A stretch of 64,000 nucleotides of DNA from Deltaproteobacteria bacterium (GTDB taxonomy: Bacteria > JAMCPX01). This document shows positions 25,666 to 34,462 of the stretch, piece after piece. The notes under the pieces are model-generated. The model was given only the letters and a program-made list of their open reading frames with translations. It did not search any database and was not told the origin of the DNA. Location of the stretch: assembly GCA_023382265.1 (NCBI GenBank), contig JAMCPX010000007.1, forward strand, positions 1 to 64,000, read 5' to 3'. The translations under genes and the position numbers were made by a program. Each line of letters opens with the position of its first letter. Position 1 is the first letter of the stretch.

Positions 25666-26223
25666 CTATACCTCCATTATTTCCTTGTTCTTTTTCTCAA
25701 CAAGGTCATCTATCTTTTTTATAAATTCATCGGTAAGCTCCTGGACCCGCTTTTGGAAAACCTTTACTTGATCCTCGGTGCTTTTTTTTTCCTTTTCGCT
25801 TTTTTTAATTTCATCATTTGATGTTCTTCTTATATTACGGATGGAGATGCGCGCATCTTCCGCAAATTTATTTGTGATCTTTGTCAATTCCTTTCGCCTT
25901 TCCTCGGTTAGCGATGGTATGGAGATACGGATGATTTTGCCGTCATTAATCGGGGTAAGCCCGAGATCGGATATGAGTATGGCTTTTTCTATATCAGCAA
26001 TAGCATTTGCATCCCATGGCTGTATGATGATTTGTTTCGGCTCGGGTGTTGTAATCGAGGCGATTTGGTTCAAAGGAGTTAGCGTCCCGTAATAATTTAC
26101 CTTTACGATATCGAAAATTGATGCAGAAGCCCTTCCAGTTCTGATCCGTACAAGTTCACTTCTGAATACATCTATGCTTTTTTCCATCTTTTCTTTTGTT
26201 TCATGGATGATTTTGTCTTCCAT
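25666..26223 (-). CDS. frr: Ribosome recycling factor
   Basis: A 185-residue protein with the full RRF pattern: KEKMEKSIDVFRSELVRIRTGRASASIFD at the start, then YYGTLTPLNQIASITTPEP, and the C-terminal helices with ELTKITNKFAEDARISIRNIRR. RRF splits the ribosome after termination together with EF-G. It lies four bases after pyrH in the conserved rpsB-tsf-pyrH-frr order. Length and motifs are normal. Confidence 0.97.
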   Translation of the reverse strand: MEDKIIHETKEKMEKSIDVFRSELVRIRTGRASASIFDIVKVNYYGTLTPLNQIASITTPEPKQIIIQPWDANAIADIEKAILISDLGLTPINDGKIIRISIPSLTEERRKELTKITNKFAEDARISIRNIRRTSNDEIKKSEKEKKSTEDQVKVFQKRVQELTDEFIKKIDDLVEKKNKEIMEV

Positions 26224-26227
26224 AAGA

Positions 26228-26950
26228 TTACCTTCCTGAGATCAATGTGCCGAGCTTTTCTCCAAGCACGATTTTTTTTATGTTGCCCTTTATTTTTATA
26301 TCAAAAACAATTATCGGGAAATTATTATCCATACTTAAAGAGATAGCTGTAGAATCCATTACTTTTAAACCTCCTTTAAGTATGTCCATGTATTTTAACT
26401 GATCGAATTTCACAGCCTCTTTTACGAGCTTAGGGTCGGCATCATAAACCCCATCGACCTTTGTTGCCTTCATAAGGACATCTGCCTTTATTTCTATTGC
26501 CCGTAAGGCTGCCGCTGTGTCTGTTGTAAAATAAGGATTACCTGTTCCACCGGCAAATATGACAACTCTGCCCTTTTCAAGGTGTCTGATCGCTCTCCTT
26601 CTTATATACGGCTCTGCAATCTCATGCATTTCTATTGCAGACTGTACCCTTGTGTTTATTCCAAGCTGTTCAAGCACACTCTGCATTGCAAGTGCATTTA
26701 TGTTTGTTGCAAGCATACCCATATAATCTGCCGTGGTTCTATCGATCCCTAGCTCAGAGGATAACGGATCCCCCCTAACAATATTACCGCCGCCTATTAC
26801 CACGGCGATCTGAACGCCAAGCTGCGAAACCTCTTTTATTTGCCCCGCGATATCTTTAAGCGACCCAGGGGATAACCCCCTGCCTTCCTCTCCGCCAAGG
26901 ATTTCGCCGCTTAATTTAAGAAGTATTCTCTTATACTTCAAAGCATCCAT
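26228..26950 (-). CDS. pyrH: Uridylate kinase
   Basis: A 240-residue UMP kinase of the amino acid kinase fold. Motifs are [19 protein letters not shown] (phosphate binding), [32 protein letters not shown] and [22 protein letters not shown]. It makes UDP for nucleic acid and sugar-nucleotide synthesis. The gene lies in the classic translation cluster between tsf (nine-base gap) and frr. Confidence 0.97.
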   Translation of the reverse strand: MDALKYKRILLKLSGEILGGEEGRGLSPGSLKDIAGQIKEVSQLGVQIAVVIGGGNIVRGDPLSSELGIDRTTADYMGMLATNINALAMQSVLEQLGINTRVQSAIEMHEIAEPYIRRRAIRHLEKGRVVIFAGGTGNPYFTTDTAAALRAIEIKADVLMKATKVDGVYDADPKLVKEAVKFDQLKYMDILKGGLKVMDSTAISLSMDNNFPIIVFDIKIKGNIKKIVLGEKLGTLISGR

Positions 26951-26959
26951 ATAATGGTA

Positions 26960-27568
26960 TTAATCCTTTGATGTTTCGCCAAGCTGATACCTTGCAAACC
27001 TCCTTATAATAACATTCTCCCCTAACTTCCCTATAAGTGCTTTAAGCAGATCACCAACAACAATGTTCGGGTCTCTTATGTATGCCTGTTCCATGAGACA
27101 TACCTCTTTATAAAATTTATCAAGTTTACCCTGAACCATTTTCTCTATGACATTAGCAGGTTTGCCGGATATTTTTGATTGCTCGGTATATATCTCTTTT
27201 TCTTTCTGAATTACATCCTGCGGAACGTCTTCACTGTTTATATAAAGAGGATTTGCAGCAGCGATTTGCATTGTTATCTCCTTTACAAACATCTTGAAAT
27301 CCTGAGTTCTTGCTACAAAATCTGTTTCACAGTTTACTTCAACAAGCACACCAATTCTGTTCCCTGCATGTATATATGATTCAATGACACCTTCTGCTGC
27401 TGTTCTTCCGAGTTTTTTTGATGCAGAGGCAATACCTTTCTTACGCAGTATGTCGATTGCCCTATCATAATTGCCGTCCGCCTCTGTTAAAGCGTTTTTA
27501 CATTCAAGGATACCTGCACCGGTTTTTTCTCTTAAAGATCGAACCATTTCTGATGTTATTTCTGCCAT
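26960..27568 (-). CDS. tsf: Elongation factor Ts
   Basis: A 202-residue nucleotide exchange factor for EF-Tu. The UBA-like N-terminal domain has SLREKTGAGILECKNALTEADGNYDRAIDIL, and the core has EVNCETDFVARTQDFKMFV. It is shorter than E. coli EF-Ts (283 residues): it has only one core subdomain, as in many short EF-Ts proteins of thermophiles and other lineages. It lies 18 bases after rpsB. Confidence 0.96.
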   Translation of the reverse strand: MAEITSEMVRSLREKTGAGILECKNALTEADGNYDRAIDILRKKGIASASKKLGRTAAEGVIESYIHAGNRIGVLVEVNCETDFVARTQDFKMFVKEITMQIAAANPLYINSEDVPQDVIQKEKEIYTEQSKISGKPANVIEKMVQGKLDKFYKEVCLMEQAYIRDPNIVVGDLLKALIGKLGENVIIRRFARYQLGETSKD

Positions 27569-27586
27569 TCTAAGATATCTCCTTCT

Positions 27587-28399
27587 TTAATTATTAAATT
27601 CCTCGGGAACATCAAGCTCCTGATTTTTTTCTATATCGGCATTTTCAACCACTTCCTGAACCTGTTCGGGTTGTTCATGCACTTCTGGTTCTTCTATTTT
27701 TGGGGTACGTTCCTGCCTGATCTTAAACCCTTCAAGGCAAGCATCAGCCATTTTTGAAGTAATAAGCTTTACAGCCCTTATTGCATCATCATTTGCAGGT
27801 ATTGGATACTGAATCGGTTCTGGATTACAATTCGTATCAACAACACCAACAATAGGAATTCCAAGTTTTCCAGCTTCCATTACCGCGATTTCTTCATGAT
27901 GTGTATCAACAATAAACAACATATCCGGTAGCTTTTTCATATTCTTTACACCGCCAAGATATTTCATGAGTTTATCTTTTTTCTTCTTTAGATGCATCTG
28001 CTCTTTCTTTGTTAGCTTTTCAAATGTACCGTCTATTTCCATTTTCTCAATAGATTCAAGTCTCGAAAGGTTACTTTTAATTGTTTTATAGTTAGAAAGC
28101 ATGCCTCCGAGCCATCTAACATTTACATAAAACATCCCTGCCCTGTCTGCCTCTTCCTTGATCGAATCCTGAGCCTGTTTTTTTGTACCTACAAAAAGGA
28201 TGGCTCCACCGCTCGCCACAGTTTCTACTACTGCTGCATACGCCGTTTTTAGTGCTTCAAGGGTTTTTTGCAGATCTATTATGTATATCTTATTCCGCGC
28301 CTCAAAGATGTATGGCTTCATCCTTGGTTCCCATCGGTTGGTTTGATGGCCAAAATGTACACCTGCTTCAAGCAGGTCTTTCATACTGACATCGAACAT
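27587..28399 (-). CDS. rpsB: 30S ribosomal protein S2
   Basis: A 270-residue S2 protein starting [25 protein letters not shown] with the diagnostic [10 protein letters not shown]-type segment [20 protein letters not shown] and the [27 protein letters not shown] signature. The C-terminal tail after residue 230 is acidic and Glu/Gln-rich ([15 protein letters not shown]) and extends past the conserved fold. It is the first gene of the translation cluster. A clear AGGGAGGAAC site precedes the ATG. Confidence 0.97.
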   Translation of the reverse strand: MFDVSMKDLLEAGVHFGHQTNRWEPRMKPYIFEARNKIYIIDLQKTLEALKTAYAAVVETVASGGAILFVGTKKQAQDSIKEEADRAGMFYVNVRWLGGMLSNYKTIKSNLSRLESIEKMEIDGTFEKLTKKEQMHLKKKKDKLMKYLGGVKNMKKLPDMLFIVDTHHEEIAVMEAGKLGIPIVGVVDTNCNPEPIQYPIPANDDAIRAVKLITSKMADACLEGFKIRQERTPKIEEPEVHEQPEQVQEVVENADIEKNQELDVPEEFNN

Positions 28400-28621
28400 A
28401 GTTCCTCCCTGGTTTTAAACTTCCATCCGCCTTTATTCTGGTTTGAAGACTCTTTCGAGCACCATTAAACCAATAGGCAGATGTGCTTATTTTATTTAAC
28501 TAATTTTTAAAACATACAAAAATTCAAATTACAAGCAAATGTAAAAACTTTTTTCATTTATACGTTAAGCATGGAAAGTCGGGCAGGCATGAAAGTTGAA
28601 TTTTAATAAATGATAAATAGA

Positions 28622-30172
28622 TCAGCTATGCTTTTTTTCACGGGCCTTCTCTATTCGTACCTCTTTGCCTTTCAGGATGATTTTATCAATGGATCTTATA
28701 ACCTGCTCTGCATAATCCTTTGAAACCTCAACAAATGTAAAAGCCTCCATCATGGTTATCCTGCCGATACTGTTGAACGGGACTTGTGCCTCTGCTGTAA
28801 AGGTTTTAACAATATCTTTTACTGTCATATTATCCTTCTTGCCGATTGTCATGAAAAGCCTGGTCATTGAGCCCTGCTCGTTTTCTTTTACATGTTCCGT
28901 TCTATCGCTGAACGACATACTCATTACCGCTGCGAGACACTCTATCGGATCATATTGTTCAAGTAACTTCTCTGCGGCTGGGATGAAGTTGCTGTAAGCT
29001 TCTTGTTTTATTGCAGAAGCGATGTTATCAAGTATTGATTGTTGTTTTACGGCCATCACCTCTTTTAAGGACGGCAGCTTTTCTCTTGCTATCTTAGTTT
29101 TTGCTGTCTTCTCTATAAGCCTGAACTCCCTGTATTCCTTGGGGGTTACAAACATTATTGCTATTCCGGTTTTCCCAGCCCTGCCTGTTCTGCCTATCCT
29201 GTGGATATAGCTCTCGGGATCCTGCGGTATGCTGTAATTGATCACATGCGTTACATCCTGGATGTCCAGTCCTCTTGCCGCAACATCCGTTGCAACGAGG
29301 ATGTCTATGGAACCTTCTTTAAAATGCCTCATCACCGTGTTTCTCTGGGACTGGGAATAATCTCCATGAATAGCGCCGGCATTGTAGCCCATATCTTTAA
29401 GTTTTAAAGCAACCTTATCAGCTTCTCTCTTTGTGTGGCAGAACACAAGGCATCTATAAAGGTCCTCAACGTCCATGATCTTTGATAGTGCATCAAGCTT
29501 CTCATCCTCACGTACCTCATAAAAGATCTGCCTTATCTTTGGGACAACGATATCGGCAACATTTATCATGACCTTTACAGGATCGTGCATATACTTTTTA
29601 GAAAGTGAGATAACATTACTGTTGATAGTTGCTGAAAACAACATCGTTTGTTTTTGTTCCGGGGTTTTTCCTAGTATGCTCTTAATGTCATCGATAAAGC
29701 CCATATCAAGCATCTCATCAGCCTCATCAAGCACCGCTATACTGACCTTATCAAGTTTTAGTGTACCCCGATGAATGTGATCTATCACACGCCCCGGTGT
29801 TCCTATAACTATGTCAACCCCTTTTTTTAGAGCGCGGAGCTGGTGCTCAATGGACTGTCCTCCATAGATCGGGATAGCGCTGAGCCCCTTGAATTTACCG
29901 ATTTTGTTAAACTCTTCTGATACCTGTATGGCAAGCTCCCGTGTAGGCTCAAGAACTATGGCCGAGGTAAGACTGCCCTTTTTGCATAACTGAAGCACTG
30001 GTATTGCAAAGGCTGCGGTCTTGCCGGTCCCGGTTTGTGCCTGACCTATAATGTCCTTACCCTCAAGCGCAGGCGGTATAGCGGCTTTCTGTATAGGCGT
30101 TGGTTCTTCATATCCCATCTGGTAAACAGCCTTTACTATCTGGGCAGATATGCCAAGTTCTTCAAAATTCAT
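28622..30172 (-). CDS. DEAD-box RNA helicase with DbpA-type RNA-binding domain
   Basis: A 516-residue helicase. Motifs in order: the Q motif with EEPTPIQKAAIPPALEGKD, motif I AQTGTGKT (about 45-52), DEAD in VLDEADEMLDMGF (about 150), SAT in MLFSATINS, and motif VI HRIGRTGRAGKTG (about 320). A C-terminal domain (RLFMTIGKKDNMTVKDIV through EVRIEKAREKKHS) fits the DbpA RNA-binding fold of DeaD/CsdA-type helicases, which help ribosome assembly and mRNA decay. It follows pilT by 41 bases on the same strand, so it may be partly read through from the pilus operon. Confidence 0.92.
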   Translation of the reverse strand: MNFEELGISAQIVKAVYQMGYEEPTPIQKAAIPPALEGKDIIGQAQTGTGKTAAFAIPVLQLCKKGSLTSAIVLEPTRELAIQVSEEFNKIGKFKGLSAIPIYGGQSIEHQLRALKKGVDIVIGTPGRVIDHIHRGTLKLDKVSIAVLDEADEMLDMGFIDDIKSILGKTPEQKQTMLFSATINSNVISLSKKYMHDPVKVMINVADIVVPKIRQIFYEVREDEKLDALSKIMDVEDLYRCLVFCHTKREADKVALKLKDMGYNAGAIHGDYSQSQRNTVMRHFKEGSIDILVATDVAARGLDIQDVTHVINYSIPQDPESYIHRIGRTGRAGKTGIAIMFVTPKEYREFRLIEKTAKTKIAREKLPSLKEVMAVKQQSILDNIASAIKQEAYSNFIPAAEKLLEQYDPIECLAAVMSMSFSDRTEHVKENEQGSMTRLFMTIGKKDNMTVKDIVKTFTAEAQVPFNSIGRITMMEAFTFVEVSKDYAEQVIRSIDKIILKGKEVRIEKAREKKHS

Positions 30173-30213
30173 AAGTATTTTTCTCCTGTCCTTAGTAAAG
30201 TCTTCAAATTCTT

Positions 30214-31293
30214 TTATGTCAAGCTATCATTCGCACTTTTTGGTATGTATTGTTCAAAAATAGACTTATTATTCGCATGTGCATAGGCATCCAATGGGGT
30301 TATCTTTTTCATCTTTAGCAAGTCGAGTATGGATTGATCCATAAGCTGCATACCGTCTTTTTTACCCGTCTGAATAATGGAGGGAATTTGAAATGTTTTA
30401 GACTCCCGTATAAGATTCGATACTGCTGGATTAGAAACCATAATTTCTATTGCCGCAATCCTTCCATTGCCGTCTGCCGTTTTTATCAACTGCTGGGCTA
30501 TAACCGCCTTAAGCGATTCCGAAAGCATTGTTCTTATCTGCTCCTGTTGATCCTTAGGGAATGCATCTATAATTCTATCAACCGTCTTTGAAGCACTTGA
30601 GGTGTGCAAAGTCCCAAACACGAGATGACCTGTTTCTGCTGCTGTAATGGCAAGAGCTATTGTCTCAAGATCCCTCATTTCTCCTACAAGTATTACATCG
30701 GGGTCCTCTCTTAATGCAGAACGCAACGCAGCAGCAAAGCTATTAGTATGATCCCCGATCTGTCTCTGGTTTACAAGACATCCGACATTTTGATGGACAA
30801 ATTCTATCGGATCTTCAAGCGTTAAAATGTGTTCCGAAGAAGTCCTGTTAATGAAATCAATAAGGGCTGCAAGTGTTGTAGATTTTCCGCTCCCGGTGGG
30901 TCCAGTTACAAGAATAAGCCCCTTTTCATAATTACAGAAAAGTTTTATTACATCAGGCATACCGAGTTCCTCAAGCTTTGGTACGGCCGACGGAATCATC
31001 CTTAACACTGCTGCCATACCTCTTCTTTGAAGAAATGCATTAACCCTGAACCTTGCCGTCCCTTTGAGTTCATATGCAAAATCATATTCTTTATTTTGTA
31101 AGAACGATTGCTTGCCATTCTCATCCATAACTTCGAGTATCAATGATTCCATATCGTTTTGAGTAAGCTCTCTGAATTCTGTTTTTACGAGATCTCCGTG
31201 CATTCTAATAATAGGTGGAGAACCTACTGCTATATGGAGGTCTGAGCCCTTTTTTTCTTTGAGTAACTTTAATAAACCATCAATCTTTGCCAT
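30214..31293 (-). CDS. pilT: Type IV pilus retraction ATPase PilT
   Basis: A 359-residue AAA-like secretion ATPase. Walker A is GPTGSGKSTTLAALIDF (about 130), the Asp box is LTLEDPIEFVH, Walker B is DPDVILVGEMRDLETIALAI, and the His box is TGHLVFGTLHTSSAS. The N-terminal PAS-like domain with KGSDLHIAVGSPPIIRMHG is typical of PilT. It depolymerises pili for twitching. It is the last gene of an operon with an HD-GYP phosphodiesterase, a CheY protein and an MshEN protein, which points to c-di-GMP control of retraction. A PilU role is possible. Confidence 0.95.
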   Translation of the reverse strand: MAKIDGLLKLLKEKKGSDLHIAVGSPPIIRMHGDLVKTEFRELTQNDMESLILEVMDENGKQSFLQNKEYDFAYELKGTARFRVNAFLQRRGMAAVLRMIPSAVPKLEELGMPDVIKLFCNYEKGLILVTGPTGSGKSTTLAALIDFINRTSSEHILTLEDPIEFVHQNVGCLVNQRQIGDHTNSFAAALRSALREDPDVILVGEMRDLETIALAITAAETGHLVFGTLHTSSASKTVDRIIDAFPKDQQEQIRTMLSESLKAVIAQQLIKTADGNGRIAAIEIMVSNPAVSNLIRESKTFQIPSIIQTGKKDGMQLMDQSILDLLKMKKITPLDAYAHANNKSIFEQYIPKSANDSLT

Positions 31294-31305
31294 AAGCCTC
31301 TAATT

Positions 31306-32085
31306 CTATTCAGCCCAGCTGCCGTTTTTAATTTTTACGGCTATCAAATCCCTTAATTTACCAATACGCATCACTGATTTTATATGTTCCTCTTCTATAT
31401 GATCTTCGGCTAAAATCACGCCGATCAAATCATCTATTAGAATATCCAGAAGATAATTGCCTATAACTGCTCCGCGATAAAAAAGCGATATGTTCACATT
31501 TTTAGCGTACCTGCCCTCAAAAGCCATGCATATGGCATTTTTATAAACAAGTTTCTCAAATCCGGGTCCGACGTCTTTTAATATCCTGTATATCTCCGGC
31601 CTTATGTCTAAGATTTTCGCATCAGTTTTATTACCCAAAGAGCCCGGCTCACGATTTCTGTAAACGTACTCTATCATCCTTAAAATCTCTTTCTCGTCGC
31701 TTATTGCTAAATTTACCTTTTTACCCGAAATATGTTCGATCTCTTCTATGGGCTCATTTTCCAGCGGATCGGCAACGACAACATTAACAAAATCGTGAGC
31801 CTGACTTATTGTCAGCAGTGCATGTCGTTTGGCAAACTCATAAGGCACAAGGAGTACACTCTTCGGATCGATCATGTATTTTTCCTCAAGATCTGGTATA
31901 TATGGAATGTTCAACTGTGAAGCAATCGCCCAGTTTATATCATCCTTTCCAAGAAAACCGAGTTTTACAACAGCATCACCAAACTTAATACCGTGCGTTT
32001 TTTGCAAGTTGAGAGCCTGTTCTATTTGATCATTGTTTAATAATTTTATGTCCCTTAACAATTCACCGAGCTTTTTTTTATACAT
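31306..32085 (-). CDS. MshEN-domain protein, probable c-di-GMP receptor
   Basis: A 259-residue protein whose N-terminus is an MshEN (GspE/PilB N-terminal) domain: KKLGELLRDIKLLNNDQIEQALNLQ followed by KFGDAVVKLGFLGKDDINWAIASQ. These are two copies of the LGxxLxxxxxLxxxxLxxALxxQ motif that binds c-di-GMP in MshE. No ATPase domain follows. The C-terminal ~90 residues form an unrecognised alpha/beta region containing FEGRYAKNVNISLFYRG. It is therefore a free-standing sensor or adaptor, 12 bases before pilT, and its likely job is to couple c-di-GMP level to pilus dynamics (inference). Confidence 0.7.
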   Translation of the reverse strand: MYKKKLGELLRDIKLLNNDQIEQALNLQKTHGIKFGDAVVKLGFLGKDDINWAIASQLNIPYIPDLEEKYMIDPKSVLLVPYEFAKRHALLTISQAHDFVNVVVADPLENEPIEEIEHISGKKVNLAISDEKEILRMIEYVYRNREPGSLGNKTDAKILDIRPEIYRILKDVGPGFEKLVYKNAICMAFEGRYAKNVNISLFYRGAVIGNYLLDILIDDLIGVILAEDHIEEEHIKSVMRIGKLRDLIAVKIKNGSWAE

Positions 32086-32094
32086 GATATTGAG

Positions 32095-32478
32095 CTATAC
32101 TTTTGGGTTAAGATTTTTCTTCCTTGCGAGGGTGATCAGATTTTCAAGTTTCTCTACCTTAAACGGTTTTTCTATGTACAACAAAGAGCCTATATTAAAT
32201 GCACTCTCCATAACCTCTTTTGAGCCATAAGCTGTCATCACAATAACAACCGTTTGCGGGTACTTCTTCTTTATGATTTCAACAAGAGATATTCCATCCA
32301 TCTTCGGCATTTTAATATCCGTAACAACTATATCAAATTGCGCTTTCTCAAGCTGTTCTACCGCTTCTTCTGCACTGTAAACGGCAAACACTTCAAGACT
32401 CCTGTCATTTGCATTTAATAATTTTGATATATTATTTGCAAAATACACTTCATCATCGATAATTAATATCTTTGTCAT
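32095..32478 (-). CDS. Single-domain CheY-like response regulator
   Basis: A 127-residue receiver domain: KILIIDDEVYFANNISKLL at the start, phospho-acceptor Asp in FDIVVTDIKMPKMDG (about 54), Thr in VIVMTAYGS (about 82) and Lys in IEKPFKVEKLENL (about 104). All phosphorylation residues are present. No output domain, so it works by protein contact, perhaps with PilT or the MshEN protein. The ATG overlaps the HD-GYP stop (ATGA). Confidence 0.9.
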   Translation of the reverse strand: MTKILIIDDEVYFANNISKLLNANDRSLEVFAVYSAEEAVEQLEKAQFDIVVTDIKMPKMDGISLVEIIKKKYPQTVVIVMTAYGSKEVMESAFNIGSLLYIEKPFKVEKLENLITLARKKNLNPKV

Positions 32479-33503
32479 TTAGACTTTCCCTTTTTGTCAT
32501 AAGCATTATCATCGATCACCCCTTCTCTGAGCAGATCAAAAAATACCTCAGTCACGTTCGGATCAAACTGCGTGCTCTCATGTAATTTTATTTCATAAAT
32601 TGATTCCTGAAGGTTTTTTGCCGGTCTATACAAACGTTTTGACCTCATTGCATCGTAAGCATCTGCAATAGCTATAATCCTTGCCTGGACTGGAATATCA
32701 TGACCTTTAAGATTATCCGGATAACCGTCACCGTTTACCCATTCATGATGGCTTCTTACAATATTGGATATATTATTGAATGGCTTTTGTTCTCTCAGTA
32801 TCTGCTCGCCGTAAACGGTATGCATCTTAACGATTTCTCTTTCTTCCTCCGTAAGAGAAGAAGGTTTAAGCAGGACATAATCGGATATAGCCAGTTTACC
32901 TATATCGTGAAAAATGGATGCCCAATAAAGTATGTCGAGTTGTTCTGCAGAAAGTGTCATGCGTTTACCGATCCGCATTGAAATCAAATTTACCCGTTTG
33001 GTGTGCAGTTCAAGTGCCGGATCCTTGATTTCAATAATAGAGAGGAAGTTATTTTTTAAAGCATCGAGTTCCTGCGAGATAATCTTTTCATATAAATTCT
33101 GTCTCAATTCAATCAAAAGGTTTTCCCTTTGCTGCCTCTTATTTTTGTATAGCTCTTTAATCTTTTCTAACAATAACGATGGTTCAAACGGCTTTATTAT
33201 GAAATCATGCACGCCAATTTTGATTGCATCGACAGCAATGGATAATTCGGGATATCCTGTCATAACCATTATACCCGTTAATGGATACCTATGCTTCAAT
33301 TCTTTAGATAATTCGATACCGCTTTCGTTTTTAAGCATCACATCAAATAATGCCATGTCCGGCTTGACATCATTTATACTTGCTTTAAAATCTTCTGCAC
33401 TTGAAAAGGTGACGACATTTGTATCTGGAAGACTCGATGTTATAAATTCGGAAAGCATTTTAAGCAGCATCACATCATCTTCTACTATTAGTATATTTTT
33501 CAT
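32475..33503 (-). CDS. Response regulator with HD-GYP c-di-GMP phosphodiesterase domain
   Basis: From the ATG at 33503 the protein has 342 residues: a receiver domain (MKNILIVEDDVMLLKMLSEF, Asp in PDMALFDVMLKNESG, Lys in FIIKPFEPSLL) and an HD-GYP domain. The HD-GYP residues are complete: HTKRVNLIS, FHDIGKLAISD, HTVYGEQIL, RSHHEWVNGDGYPDNLKG and IIAIADAYDAM. HD-GYP enzymes break down c-di-GMP. An upstream ATG at 33614 is in frame, but the added 37 residues are not conserved. No ribosome-binding site precedes 33503, and a sigma-54 promoter lies so close that the message may be leaderless. Confidence 0.93.
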   Translation of the reverse strand: MKNILIVEDDVMLLKMLSEFITSSLPDTNVVTFSSAEDFKASINDVKPDMALFDVMLKNESGIELSKELKHRYPLTGIMVMTGYPELSIAVDAIKIGVHDFIIKPFEPSLLLEKIKELYKNKRQQRENLLIELRQNLYEKIISQELDALKNNFLSIIEIKDPALELHTKRVNLISMRIGKRMTLSAEQLDILYWASIFHDIGKLAISDYVLLKPSSLTEEEREIVKMHTVYGEQILREQKPFNNISNIVRSHHEWVNGDGYPDNLKGHDIPVQARIIAIADAYDAMRSKRLYRPAKNLQESIYEIKLHESTQFDPNVTEVFFDLLREGVIDDNAYDKKGKSK

Positions 33504-33515
33504 ATCATTTATAAA

Positions 33516-33532
33516 TAGCAATATGTGTGCCA
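33516..33532 (-). promoter_or_regulatory. Sigma-54 (-24/-12) promoter of the HD-GYP/PilT operon
   Basis: On the - strand the sequence CTGGCACACATATTGCTAT fits the consensus TGGCAC-N5-TTGC almost perfectly; GG (33530-33531) and GC (33518-33519) are ten bases apart. The predicted start is about 33506, three bases before the HD-GYP ATG. The rest of the 33504-33853 gap is AT-rich; an inverted repeat CCGCCA-AGT-TGGTGG at 33738-33752, about 210 bases upstream, could be an activator site. Confidence 0.7.
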
Positions 33533-33853
33533 GATAAATTTTTAGATAACTACTTGGAATATAAAGATAATCTAAATATGGAGTATACTTGATATGGTAA
33601 ATATTAAACATCAAAACTATATTAATATTTGTAATTTGCGGTTTTAATGTATGTAAGTATCTCTTATTGAAACACTAATCTTGTCCTTGCGCGTTTGATT
33701 AAAAATAAGCAATAATGATTAAATTTCCGCTGAACCTCCGCCAAGTTGGTGGCTTCTTAGGAATGATCATACAATCTGAAATGAACACAAATATGCATCA
33801 AATTGGTACTTGCTCCAAACTATGTAAACCGGCTCATGAAACGTATAAAGATA

Positions 33854-34267
33854 TCAGTGCTTAATTAAATACCATACGTAGTTTATGGTAAAGCTTCCAA
33901 ATACAAGACTGGTCAGATTTATAAGGATTTCAAAAAACATGCCGGAGTTTATGTGTTTGTACATACCGTTCTCAATGTTATACAATACATCCATTAATCC
34001 TAAGAAAACGAATGTACCGCCTGCAACAATACCCCATAACACACCTATTGACTCACTCCTGTAAAGGAAATAGGCTGATAAGAAAAATGCTATGCTCATC
34101 CAGAGATCGGCAGCAACAAAACTTTTTTGAAATACCATGTAACACTTTTCATCTGAAGATTGGACACTGCCTGGAACAAAGAAAAAGAGTATCCAGAAAA
34201 CTATCGTGAATACACCGGCAAGAACCTCAAGGACGATAAACACCATGGAAACATTATTTATAACCAT
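33854..34267 (-). CDS. Small four-helix membrane protein, unknown family
   Basis: A 137-residue hydrophobic protein with four predicted membrane segments: MVFIVLEVLAGVFTIVFWILFF, LWMSIAFFLSAYFLY, VLWGIVAGGTFVFLGLMDVLY and FFEILINLTSLVFGSFTINYVWYLI. Short polar loops separate them. I do not recognise a family. AGGAGG precedes the ATG. It lies alone between the HD-GYP operon and the divergent histidine kinase, so its link to either is open. Confidence 0.6.
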   Translation of the reverse strand: MVINNVSMVFIVLEVLAGVFTIVFWILFFFVPGSVQSSDEKCYMVFQKSFVAADLWMSIAFFLSAYFLYRSESIGVLWGIVAGGTFVFLGLMDVLYNIENGMYKHINSGMFFEILINLTSLVFGSFTINYVWYLIKH

Positions 34268-34462
34268 ATAACCTCCTTAATGATTTTTATCAAATATCAC
34301 AAATAAAAAAATTGTTAAAGCATAAATCGCATCATACGTTGCCAGGTAATTTAAATACACATCACAGCCAAACCGGAAGACAGGCGCACAAGTACCGTTA
34401 CAACCGGCCGCATCTCGGCTGTCTCATTTGCATCACTCGGAATTTCATGGTAATTAAAAATT

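Noticed and set aside
34268-34350. Third sigma-54-like site before the small membrane protein
   Set aside because: On the - strand TGGCAACGTATGATGCG has eleven instead of ten bases between GG and GC, and the core match is poor.
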